A stretch of 22,920 bases of DNA from Nemertoderma westbladi (GCA_032718475.1 JAUCBJ010005816.1:1-22920); one strand, 5' to 3'. Positions 8,510 to 16,444 are shown, counted from the stretch's first letter. The notes: generated by a model not told the origin, from the letters alone. Numbers and translations: made by a program.

Positions 8510-8657
8510 ATTATCATTTGGAACATTAACATCGAGAAACACAAACTCTGTTATTTTTCCCCAATGGCCTTTGGCCAAAAGAACACTAGACCAGCAGACC
8601 AGCAGTCAAGTGACGCTTATAAATCTTACCCAGTCGGGATCTCAGATCCCGTCACAG
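8510..8657 (+). repeat. 148-bp direct repeat, copy 1
   Basis: This matches 13,337-13,484 with 7 mismatches and no indels. It starts at ATTATCATTTGGAAC and ends at CCCGTCACAG, and it includes a GCTTATAAATC segment that could be a TATA box. Copy 1 lies upstream of the coiled-coil gag-like gene. It may be the end of an LTR or a 5' leader of that element. The flanks of the two copies differ. Confidence 0.8.
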
Positions 8658-8793
8658 TTAAAAACTATCCTTACAACGAGAACTGTGACCGCAACACACC
8701 AAGAAGAGTGAAGGACAAACACCCCGAGAATCAGAGGGAGAAAGAACGCCGCAGCGGACCCCGGGCGACACCAACCAAACGATCCGAGAGGCC

Positions 8794-9402
8794 ATGACGA
8801 GACGGTACCGGCCAGCCACCCAGGATTCGCCAATGAGGAACGATCTGACTACCCAAGCGGAAGGCAGCAGACAACTACGAGGAGGGAAAGCTAACGATCC
8901 GGTACGACGCTGGACGAGGAGGGAAGGTAGAGTCAACGAGGAGGATGTCGGGACGAATGATCGCCTACGACGGGCGTACAATGCCACAAAGAAACTACTC
9001 AGAGAGGCTAAGGAGGTGAGAAAGGTAGACCAGCCTAAACTATACCAGAGGCTAGGTGAGTCGAATAAACATTTCTGTTACTTAGTCCGTTTTGGACAGG
9101 GAGAACTAGCGGGTGAGAGAGCGAGGGGGGTCGCCACGGAACTGTTTGAATTGTGGCGGTCCGAGGTAATGGAACCAGACGTAGTGTACGTAGGGCCTTA
9201 CTTAGTGGATGCTAGGGGAATTAAGTTAGTGGGATGGGCGGACCCGCATGACGGCGAATCAGAGGTTAACCCCAAGGATTCGGTGTCGTCGGTTAGAGGA
9301 ACCCCAGTAAACGGGGGAAAATTAGTAGGACAGAGAGGCGACGGGAGTCCGTCGCGACTGACAAGTCCGCTACATCCTCCGCGAAAGCAAGAAGGGTGTT
9401 AG
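8794..9402 (+). CDS. Gag-like N-terminal ORF of an unassigned LTR element
   Basis: This is a 202-codon frame starting at an ATG in a good context (GAGGCCATGACG) and ending at a TAG. The N-terminus is very basic and disordered. From residue ~70 it becomes more ordered (RRAYNATKKLLREAKEVRKV, then CYLVRFGQGELAGERARGVATELFELW). The last 50 residues are low-complexity. I do not recognise a family. Strand, position after the 148-bp repeat and the charged, coiled-coil-rich continuation suggest the N-terminal part of a Gag. Homology-like text continues in frame 3 (about 9,350-9,440) and then frame 2, so the gene is probably broken by two small indels. A host gene is possible but has no support. Confidence 0.45.
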   Translation: MTRRYRPATQDSPMRNDLTTQAEGSRQLRGGKANDPVRRWTRREGRVNEEDVGTNDRLRRAYNATKKLLREAKEVRKVDQPKLYQRLGESNKHFCYLVRFGQGELAGERARGVATELFELWRSEVMEPDVVYVGPYLVDARGIKLVGWADPHDGESEVNPKDSVSSVRGTPVNGGKLVGQRGDGSPSRLTSPLHPPRKQEGC

Positions 9403-9415
9403 AGATATATCTGGC

Positions 9416-10054
9416 GTGTCAACTAGACATTGTGGCAAAAAGGAACTGGAGAGGCAGTTAGATGAGGGAACTGCACTATTAGAGAGGGAGAGAGAATTAG
9501 CAAGAGAGTGTAAAGAGAGGGCTGAGAGGGTGGCAGGAAACTATAGGAGGCGGGAGGAGAGAGAGGTAAACAAGTGTGAGGAGCAGGAGGCGAGAGTAGA
9601 AAATGAGCGCAAGGAGCGGGAGGCGAGAGTAGAGAATGAACGTAAGGAGCGGGAGGCAAGAGAGATGAACGAGCGCAAGGAGCGGGAGGCAAGAGAGATG
9701 AATGAGCGCAAGGAGCGGGAGGCAAGAGAGGTGAACAAGCATAGAGGGCGGGATGAGAGGGAGGCAGAATTGGCCAACCAAAGTATGAGGGAGGCTAGAG
9801 AGAGAGAAAGAGCGGGAAAGCGTATGCGGGATGATATGCATACCCGTTTGAGGGGGATATTGCAGATAGGCAATATAGACAACCAAGAACATACAGGAAC
9901 ATACAGGAACAAGAGAACATTATGGACCACAAGAACGAATATGTGCAACAAGATAAGACGAACTACGATTGCAGATAGATGGATGGGCCCCAATATTAAC
10001 ATTAACCCCAGTACCAAACATAACACCGGTGGGGGGGGGGGGGGGGCAGGGTGA
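9416..10054 (+). pseudogene. Coiled-coil continuation of gag-like gene with 11-residue repeats
   Basis: This frame opens without an ATG and reads as a long charged helix. Five tandem 33-bp units at 9,587-9,751 encode the 11-residue repeat EARVENERKER and its variants, with a sixth, degenerate unit just before. An 11-residue period suits a hendecad coiled coil. After about 9,860 another frame looks more natural (RQYRQPRTYRNIQEQENIMD), so there is a further shift. The ORF ends after a run of 16 G at 10,031-10,046, which adds a spurious polyglycine. It probably belongs to the same gene as 8,794-9,402. Charged repeats mimic many unrelated proteins, so function stays unassigned. Confidence 0.45.
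9587..9751 (+). repeat. Five 33-bp tandem repeats coding hendecads
   Basis: Units begin at 9,587, 9,620, 9,653, 9,686 and 9,719. The first four are close copies; the fifth diverges at its end (NKHRGR). They stay in frame because the unit is a multiple of three. Confidence 0.9.
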
Positions 10055-10295
10055 CATTCCCCCATTACAGTATCCGCAATATAGACAACCAAGAACACAA
10101 GGAATCGAGATGATAGAGCATCGACAGATAGTGCGCACGGAGAGTTAAGGGATCCGTGGCACCCGACGGAGGGTGAGGGGGGGGGGGGGGCAGAGAATGT
10201 CCCACCAGAAACAAGAAGGATTATATGAAGAGAATGGGGTGGAAAGTAAGATGAGCTAGAGGGGGAAGATGGGAGAGATACGTGATGGAGGGGTG
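10055..10295 (+). other. Purine-rich non-coding stretch with a G14 run
   Basis: It begins with a second copy of the ATATAGACAACCAAGAACA sequence already present near 9,877. It continues with a G14 run at 10,177-10,190 and then purine-rich sequence (AGGGGGAAGATGGGAGAGAT) just before LTR-like block B. That is where a polypurine tract would lie. No gene is seen. Confidence 0.45.
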
Positions 10296-11124
10296 GGCCT
10301 TAGGTTGTTGAGTGGTCCAATAGGTTGGACAGAGAAGGGTACGGATGTGCCAAGGTGTATGCGCGAAGGTGTAGGTAGTTAAACGTTGCCTAGGTTAACA
10401 TAGCTCCTAGGGTAATTTAGCATACACATCTTTGACTGCACTGAGGGCGTCACGTAAGGAATTGAGGGGGAGTATGTATGCATACCGTAGTCGAGGGGTG
10501 CAGTAGTAGAGGTGGGCACAAAGGGTGCCACCTGGGGAGTAGTAGGGGTGGGCACAAAGGGTGCCATGTAGAGAGTAGTAGAGGTGGGCACAAAGGGTGC
10601 CACCTACCCCCAGCCAAAGGGTGCTGGGGGTAGTAGAGATGGGCACAAAGTGTGCTATGTAGGGAGTAGTAGAAGTTGTGGGCACAAAGGGTGCCACCTA
10701 CCCCCAGCCAAAGGGTGCTGGGGGTAGTAGAGATGGGCAGAAAGGGTGCCATGTAGGGAGTAGTAGATTTGGGCACAAAGGATGCCATGTTAGGAAGTGA
10801 GGGGGGGGGGGTATGTACGCATACCGTAGCCGAAGAATATGGAGAGTGAGAAACCTGTGGGCACTGAGGGCATCACGTGAGGAAGTCAGGGGGGTATGTA
10901 CGCATACCGCAAGTAGATATAGAGGAAGAAGATGTAGAGGAAGTATATGTAGAGGAAGTAGAGGTAGAGGAAGTAGATGTAGGAGAGCAGAAAATACATC
11001 AAAACGTGACATAAGAGGTAGGCCATCACTGACCGGAACAAATATTACTCTGTTTGACGACCCTCTTACCTGGATTGAGCCTTTGTAAGGCCCCACCAAT
11101 TAGGTGAGAGTGTACGGAGTCGCG
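10296..11124 (+). repeat. LTR-like block B with iterated hairpins
   Basis: It starts with TTGTTGAGTGGTCCAATAGG, matching block A's start, and ends with GTAGGCCATCACTGACC...GAGCCTTTGTAAGGC and the MAEK start codon (11,125), matching block A's end. Its middle holds seven copies of the palindrome GGGCACAAAGGGTGCC or variants (10,514; 10,550; 10,586; 10,641; 10,680; 10,735; 10,771). It also has two perfect 11-bp hairpins CTACCCCCAGC/GCTGGGGGTAG (10,604-10,633 and 10,698-10,727), giving a 94-bp higher-order period. A GTAGAGGAA purine microsatellite lies at about 10,911-10,990 and a G11 run at 10,801-10,811. LTR identity is inferred. Confidence 0.6.
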
Positions 11125-11142
11125 ATGGCGGAGAAACCATGA
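11125..11142 (+). pseudogene. Gag-like start, copy B, cut short
   Basis: ATGGCGGAGAAACCATGA encodes MAEKP followed by a stop. The first four residues and the upstream leader match copy A's start at 3,625. Homology ends here, and the LTR-derived array begins about 10 bases later. The rest of the gag-like N-terminus (about 400 bp in copy A) is missing. Confidence 0.55.
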
Positions 11143-11149
11143 AACGAAT

Positions 11150-11605
11150 CTAGCAGTAGGGTACATAGTACCAGAGAAGTTGTGGGCACCGAGGGCGCCA
11201 CGTAAGAGAGTAAAGGGTATGGTATGTAGGTATACTATAGAAGTTGTTGTAGGGTACATTGTACCGTAGAAGTTAGAAGTTGTGGGCACTGAGAGCGCCA
11301 CTTAGTAAGAAAGTAAAGGGTATGTAGGCATACCATAGTAGCAGTAGTAGGGTACATAGTACTGTAGAAGTTGTGGGCACTGAGAGCACCACGTAGTAAG
11401 AAAGTAAAGGGTATGTATGTAGGCATACCATAGTAGCAATAGTAAGGTACATAGTACCGTAGAAGTTGTGGGCACTGAGGGCGCCACGTAGTGAGTGTAA
11501 GTGAAGGGTATGTATGGATACCATAGTAGTAGCAGGGTACATAGTACCGTAGAAGTTGTGGGCACTGAGGGCGCCACATAGGAAGGTAGATAGGATAATA
11601 ACACA
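11150..11605 (+). repeat. Tandem array of ~95-bp palindromic units
   Basis: About five units share GTTGTGGGCACTGAGGGCGC, with starts of the shared GTTGTGGGCAC at 11,179, 11,279, 11,370, 11,465 and 11,555 (periods 100, 91, 95, 90). Each unit also contains GTATGTAGGCATAC and GGTACATAGTACC, both interrupted palindromes. The same motifs occur singly in LTR-like blocks A and B. The array replaces the N-terminal coding part of gag-like copy B. Long minus-strand reading frames over it are artefacts of the repeat. Confidence 0.85.
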
Positions 11606-11900
11606 GGACATTGTGGAGCAGTGTCGATGGCCCAGCTCATGGGGCTCGCCTGCCACAAGCCGATGGACTGGGGCAAGTTCCAGGAGGAGCAAGGAGCGGG
11701 CACGGGACATTGTGGAACAGTGGTGATGGGCCAGCTCAAGGGGCTCGTCTGCCACACGCCGATGGACTGGGGCAAGTTCCGGGAGGAGCAAGGAGTGGGC
11801 ATGGGACATTGTGGAGCAGTGGCGATGGGCCAGCTCATGGGGCTCATCTGCCACAAGCCGATGGACTGGGGCAAGTTCCGAGAGGAGTACGGAGCGGAAC
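11606..11900 (+). repeat. Three 99-bp tandem repeats in gag-like copy B
   Basis: Each unit contains GACATTGTGGA...GATGGACTGGGGCAAGTTCC. The start-to-start distance is exactly 99 bp both times. The third unit diverges at its end into the unique downstream sequence shared with copy A. Confidence 0.92.
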
Positions 11901-12143
11901 CGGAGCGATAAAGATATATCAGAAGAGATATATCTTACAGGAGGATTGGATAATGATAGGTTTATTAAACCTATTCATGGCTGTGGTTATTGGAAGAGAG
12001 CCAATGGCGTCTCTGCTATCAGGAGCACCTCTAAATCACAGGAGAGCCTTTAAGGTGGCCTTCAAAGGTCTTGTATACTACCCAGGGCTGAAGGGCGAGT
12101 CGGTGTACTATGATAGCCGACACCTAGTGGACAGAGAGGTGGC
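11606..12143 (+). pseudogene. Gag-like ORF, copy B, with triplicated 33-residue unit
   Basis: Judged by copy A, the natural frame reads VAMGQLMGLICHKPMDWGKF, then IKIYQ...LQEDW...REPMASLLSGAPLNHRRAF and LVDREV. The first motif lies in a 99-bp unit present three times (11,606-11,704, 11,705-11,803 and 11,804 to about 11,900), whereas copy A has one. Because 99 is divisible by three, all frames stay open, which explains a misleading second reading. The native frame has indels near 11,910 and a one-base deletion near 12,142 relative to copy A. Function is not recognised beyond being Gag-like by position. Confidence 0.6.
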
Positions 12144-12617
12144 ACACCGTACAAGAGGTGGAAGAAGTTTGAAGCGGACAAAGTCGAGGAGAGGAGACTG
12201 GAGGAGGTCGCGAGGAGAGAAAGGAGGTAGGCAGACGAGAGAGAAGGGGGAGAGGAATACGAGTTCGAAGCCCAGAACGTGGACGAGCTGAGGTGGGGAT
12301 CGGAGACCTTAGGCGAGTTTCTGGAGGATGAACTGGGATGGATGGAGGGATCACCGAAACAGTCGACATCGGGACTGCAAGTAATGCCCATAACAGGGGG
12401 CTCCGAGGGCGACTTTGCAAGGAAGAGACCGAGGGAGCAGGAAGGGTGGAAAGTTACGGGTGGAAACCAAGGTGGAAAGGGACATAGTGGATCTACCGGG
12501 TTACCAGGTTCGGATCCACTCCTAGCAAGGGAGGGGATGACGACGAGTTCGGGGAGATGCCACCCATTGATAGGATCGGCCACTCAGACAAGGACTGGGT
12601 GGGCGGGAGTGTGGTGA
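12144..12617 (+). pseudogene. Gag-like copy B, charged middle region
   Basis: Frame 3 from 12,144 begins TPYKRWKKFEADKVEERRLE, continuing copy A's last residues (DTPYKR). It passes one in-frame TAG near 12,225 and goes on with NVDELRWGSETLGEFLEDEL to a stop at 12,617. The N-terminal part is a basic-acidic helix, followed by a glycine-rich low-complexity tail. Around 12,500-12,540 the coding signal moves to frame 2 (GDDDEFGEMPPIDRIGHSD). I see no enzymatic motif. Confidence 0.5.
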
Positions 12618-13263
12618 TGGCCAGTGGGGCGAGAGCCTTCTGGGACAAACCCGGCAAGCGGGCCTGGGAGCACGAGAAGCCTGCGATGGATTTCGCGGCA
12701 AGTACGATCAGGTTGGGCGAGCAACCGGGAATGGCACCACGGGTAGTGTTTGGGGAGACGATGCCGAGGGTGGAGGAAGATGTCGATATGGGTAGGGACC
12801 ACAGCGTCCAGATGTTTGCCTATCAGCGGCTCCATAGACCCAGGAGACCGCATGGGGCAAAGGACGACTTGGGGCGGGATGCGTTGATACATGGCTGTGA
12901 CTAGTGTGGGAGACTAACCCACCAGGAAAAGAGCTGTTTGTATCGATTCCAGAGGGGGATGACCTGTCTCTACTGCCGCGAGTCGACCCATAGGATGGGT
13001 GCATGTCCGAGGCTGCACAACCAATGCTCAAAGTGCAACTATCGAGGGCACTATGGGCGTCAGTGCGACTGGATGGACGACGAAGAGAAGTTCAAGATCA
13101 TTGAGGAGTGGGCCGACATCGGTGTCATGACACGGCAGAGGATGAAGGCCCAGGAGTTCCGGTGGGGCTTCTTTAATAGCAATCCGGGAGCCCATCAGGA
13201 GATTATCAAGAGGAGACTGCCATTCACATATCAGGAGGTAGCGTCAGCGGCATCGTATGGAGG
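12520..13263 (+). pseudogene. Nucleocapsid-like region with three CCHC zinc knuckles
   Basis: Frame 2 runs from about 12,520 through an in-frame TAG (12,902-12,904) to about 13,263, where it enters AT-rich repeat sequence. Two perfect C-x2-C-x4-H-x4-C knuckles are present: CLYCRESTHRMGAC (12,965-13,006) and CSKCNYRGHYGRQC (13,025-13,066). A third lies upstream at 12,896-12,937, and the TAG occupies one of its free x positions. CCHC knuckles bind nucleic acid in retroviral and retrotransposon nucleocapsids, which supports reading the whole 11,606-13,263 block as Gag. After the knuckles follows a helical tail (IIEEWADIGVMTRQRMKAQE). Confidence 0.8.
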
Positions 13264-13336
13264 AGTCATCAATTATTTAGTTATTATCAGTTATCAATTA
13301 TTATTAAATATTATCAAATATTATCAATTATCAGTT
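13264..13336 (+). repeat. AT-rich TTATCA-type microsatellite
   Basis: This is a degenerate tandem repeat of ATTATCA and TTATCAGTTA words joining the zinc-knuckle gene to the second 148-bp repeat. The coding signal ends here. Confidence 0.75.
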
Positions 13337-13484
13337 ATTATCATTTGGAACATTAACATCGAGAAACACAAACTCTGTTATTTTTCCCCAACGCCCTTCG
13401 GCCAAAAGAACACTAGCCCAGCAGACCAGCAGTCAAGTGACGCGTATAAATCTTACCCGGTCGGGATCTCAGATCCCATCACAG
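13337..13484 (+). repeat. 148-bp direct repeat, copy 2
   Basis: 141 of 148 positions match copy 1 at 8,510-8,657, with no gaps. It is followed by unrelated purine-rich sequence. If the two copies were LTR remnants they would bound a 4,975-bp unit (8,510-13,484), but that unit contains pieces of two different gag-like genes. Confidence 0.8.
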
Positions 13485-13690
13485 ACGGATCCCATTTCTC
13501 AAGTGCGACGACAGAAATGAGAATGTGGGAACCCGACAGGACAGGAGTATGGAGAGTGAAAGTAAAAGGGGGTTGAGTATCAGAGGAGCATGGGGGGGAG
13601 GTGCGAGAGTTTGGGAGGGGGGGGGGGGGGGGAAGAGAAGAGTGCGAGGTGCGAGATCCAATTGTGGGGGGGGGGGGGGGCAGAGTGGAG
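13485..13690 (+). other. Purine-rich stretch with G16 and G15 runs
   Basis: Non-coding and strongly G-rich. The G runs are at 13,617-13,632 and 13,666-13,680, among GAGGTGCGAGA repeats. No gene is seen. Confidence 0.5.
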
Positions 13691-13840
13691 GATGACCTTC
13701 CGGAAAACCTTTGATCTCGTCGACAGAAGGATACTGCTCTATGTACAAACTATATTCTCTATTCGGAATCAAGGGGAAGCTATTTAATGTTTTAAAATGT
13801 TTTAAATAATGTATAAAATGTTTTCTGAATAGTAAAGATG
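13690..13840 (+). pseudogene. LINE reverse transcriptase fragment (motif A region)
   Basis: TFRKTFDLVDRRILLY in one frame is followed after a small shift near 13,755 by LYSLFGIKGKLFNVLKCF in another. This is the motif-A segment of a non-LTR reverse transcriptase, with the catalytic aspartate in FDLVD, followed by the helix before motif B. The fragment ends where an AT-rich run with stops begins. It resembles the LINE type at 17,676 rather than the RTE-like copies. Confidence 0.65.
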
Positions 13841-13842
13841 AT

Positions 13843-14271
13843 TTGTTTAATACAAAAAAACTATATGCATGGGCCAGGTTTCACAAGAACACCTGGATCA
13901 TTCGCACTGCCGGACGAAGAAAGCGACATTTAATTTCAAGATTAACCGTTCATGGCTTCCATTGGAAACTATGTAACATTAAAACACAAATCCACGAATT
14001 ATCCGATGATGACTGCACCTGCAAATACTGCGGGGGTTCACCTACTTACATTTATCATGTATTTAACAGCGACTCATGCCCGCCCCTACGACAACCAGGG
14101 CCGTACAACCGAATATTTATAAAAAATCCCCATGATACACAACCAGGACACTGAGCGAGTGATGACCCTGAACCCACCCTAGAACCACCCTATATTATAA
14201 ATGCAGATTCCATTTCCATACAAATTGTACAACACCGGCTGCTAAGGCAATCAACCAATGCTGCATTATAG
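13843..14271 (+). pseudogene. LINE C-terminal zinc-binding segment (probable)
   Basis: An open frame with no ATG runs to TGA at 14,152-14,154 and continues coherently in the same frame to TAG at 14,269-14,271. It contains RHLISRLTVHGFHWKLCNIK, then DDDCTCKYCGG, then YIYHVF and SCPPLRQ. This Arg-Leu-x-His helix followed by Cys-x-Cys-x2-Cys, His and Cys-Pro resembles the C-terminal zinc segment after the reverse transcriptase (and RNase H) in several LINE clades. With the motif-A fragment just upstream, it probably represents an internally deleted LINE. The exact clade is unclear. Confidence 0.5.
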
Positions 14272-14601
14272 AACAAAACTAACAATAGAAAGGGGTAGAG
14301 CTATAGTTACTAAAACTAAAACACAAACAAAGCGCAAATATCCTAGCTGTTCCACATCAGTGTCAGTAGTTCTAGTAAGATAATAATAGTGATAACAGTT
14401 TCATTAAATTTTTTGAATAAACACAATTTATTTAATATGTTATAGAGCAAATGTATAAACAAAAACTCAACTAGTATTATGAAAATTGAAGGTCTAAACA
14501 ATATAAAACAAAATAATACATTATCAAAGACAAATTAAATTTTAGCATCACAACAACTACTGTATATCCAAGAAATTTAACAAAACCGCAAATCAGTCAA
14601 A
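14272..14601. other. AT-rich non-coding stretch
   Basis: Nothing recognisable is seen here: A-rich sequence with AATAAACA and TTTAATATG words, no ORF and no repeat of note. It ends at the left target-site copy of the hAT-like element. Confidence 0.4.
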
Positions 14602-14609
14602 GTGAAAAG
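14602..14609. repeat. 8-bp target-site duplication, left (GTGAAAAG)
   Basis: Identical to 16,437-16,444 and directly beside the terminal repeat CAGGCCCGTA. Confidence 0.85.
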
Positions 14610-16436
14610 CAGGCCCGTATCGTGCGGGGGGGCTTTGGGGGCACTGACCTCCCCCCCCCCCCCCCCCCAGAGAAGTCTCACTGCCCCCCATACATGTTTT
14701 GTTCACTCGTCTTGTTCACAATTAATTAATAATAATATTGTTGGTAATCATTATTCACATACTCCTGCCCACTGACCTGACCTGACTCCCCACCGTTCCA
14801 TTTGGTCCAATTCTATAATACTACATCACATTAATATACCTACCTACCTGTAATTACTAAAAATACTTGAAAGCTCTAGGTTCTCTCATTGGCTACCAGG
14901 GTGGAGGGGTTGTTTGTTGTTGACCCATTGTCTATTTGCTTGTAGTTTGGGAGCCAGCTTGCAGCTAAAAGGCTTGGCGCTGAGGGTTGCTTGCGCTGGT
15001 ATCCATAGCTAAAAATTGTTGTAACTTAGCCTTAACCATATTATACCTGAAGTCGGTCCTTCGCGCAGCACGTGATATAAACTTATGTATGTAAGTGTAA
15101 TCTTGAAAGAAAAATAAGCAAAATCTAAGCAGATACCCTTGATCACTTTACACCAGCCTAGAGGCAGGCTTGAAAACTGCAGTCGATTTAACAGTTTAAC
15201 CCTTGTGCTCGCTTTGGGGTCAATCGAAGATTTAAACTTACACAATTTTATCACACATTGATATTTTATCTCGAAATTTTGTGACATTTATTATTTTATA
15301 GTACTTCTCAATTAGAAAAACAAAAATGTAAAAATTTTCAAGGGGGTCTATTCAATTTCACAATTTTTTGGGGCCTACACATATTGACTTTGAGGTCAAA
15401 TTTTACCTTATCGTGTTTTGTACCTGTACCATTCAATATCATCGAAAAACTTTTTTTGAATTTAAACTCAGTTCGCACATCATACAGTATGTCATCAAAT
15501 GGGCCCAAACTTAGCCCGCCCTTTGCCTTGGCCCTTGGCACAAGAGAGTCATATTCCCCATTTTTGTGATGATCAACTTCTAGTATTTCTACTGCATTGA
15601 TATTATGCTCATTTAGAACTGCAATGACCGATTTAGTTGTTGTAGACACCTTCAAAACTAGCATAAAGCGAATATTTTTTGAGATATATTTGTCAGGTAT
15701 TTTTCAATATCGCATCAAGGCGCTAATTTTGACTTGTGCCAAATCATCTCCAAATCAAAATTTTGGTATCAATCGAAGTCTGTGCTCATTTGATGACATC
15801 GGATATGCAAGCTGAGTTTAAATTCGACAAAAAGCTTTTTTGGACCATCCCAACCCTCTCATTTAACTGAGGTCAAAATTGACCTCAAAATTGACCGAAC
15901 AAAAAAAAAATTGACCTCTGTTTGAGAAACGAAGGGGTACACAAGGGTTAAGACCACAGAAAAAGTTTAAATGACACAGCTAATGGTCGAGTACAATTCT
16001 GCCAAGTTTCAGCTTAAACGGATTAAAAACAAAGAAATGGGAGGACATTTAATGTTTAGACATGTAGCCATCAAGCGGGAGACTGTTGAACTGTTGGGAT
16101 CAAAAGTTGCTAACTTAACTAAAGCTGGACATATTTATGCCTACAAATTTTCAATTCGACAGCTTTAAATCTGACAAAGTTATTGAATGTCAAAATAGTT
16201 ACGTCAACAACAATTATTGACATTCTCCTTAACAGTGTCAATTCGCCAAGGCTCCGCCAACTTCGTGTCTCGCCCCACACACCTTTCAACAATATTGATT
16301 ATACTTTCTTTGGGTATGTACTAAATTAACTCTCACTTTGTTGTATGCTCCCCAAATCCCAGTTATGGGTTTGCCCCCCAGATTTGGCCTCAGCCCCCCC
16401 CCCCCCCCCAGAAATTATGATCACCATACGGGCCTG
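14610..16436. mobile_element. Non-autonomous hAT-like DNA transposon, 1,827 bp
   Basis: The left end reads CAGGCCCGTATCGTG and the right end, in reverse complement, CAGGCCCGTATGGTG: 15-bp terminal inverted repeats with one mismatch. Both ends are flanked by the same 8 bp, GTGAAAAG. Terminal repeats beginning CAG and an 8-bp duplication are the signature of the hAT superfamily. No transposase ORF is visible, so it is non-autonomous. Both ends carry long G or C homopolymers just inside the repeats (14,651-14,668 and 16,394-16,409). A piggyBac-like element sits inside at 15,200-15,947; without it the hAT-like element would be about 1.08 kb. Confidence 0.82.
15200..15947. mobile_element. Nested piggyBac-like non-autonomous element, 748 bp
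   Basis: The ends are CCCTTGTG (15,200-15,207) and CACAAGGG (15,940-15,947), each flanked by TTAA (15,196-15,199 and 15,948-15,951). TTAA targets with short CCC-starting terminal repeats are typical of piggyBac. Inside is an imperfect inverted repeat of about 60 bp (15,443-15,507 against 15,781-15,841) with perfect cores GAATTTAAACTCAG and ATGTCATCAAATG. Small ORFs on both strands (for example minus-strand 15,338-15,664) show no known domain. The insertion lies wholly within the hAT-like element and is therefore younger. Confidence 0.75.
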
Positions 16437-16444
16437 GTGAAAAG
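16437..16444. repeat. 8-bp target-site duplication, right (GTGAAAAG)
   Basis: Partner of 14,602-14,609; abuts the right terminal repeat ...TACGGGCCTG. Confidence 0.85.

Noticed and set aside
9423-11099. Several minus-strand ORFs rich in Pro, Leu, Ser and Thr
   Set aside because: They mirror the purine-rich coiled-coil repeats and LTR hairpin units on the plus strand; composition alone keeps them open.
10296-11124. Exact LTR ends, primer-binding site and target-site duplication for blocks A and B
   Set aside because: I looked for TG...CA ends and a tRNA-complementary site but the two blocks are too diverged to fix boundaries by eye.
11150-11605. Array considered as a CRISPR
   Set aside because: Units are adjacent with no unique spacers, periods vary (90-100 bp), and the setting is eukaryotic retrotransposon sequence.
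11273-11874. Long minus-strand ORFs (190-193 codons) over the tandem arrays
   Set aside because: They are antisense readings of the 99-bp and ~95-bp repeats, which stay open because of the repeat composition; no domain and no support from the paralogue.
15338-15664. Minus-strand 108-codon ORF
   Set aside because: It lies within the piggyBac-like element and partly over its inverted repeat; no transposase motif, and the start and end look accidental.
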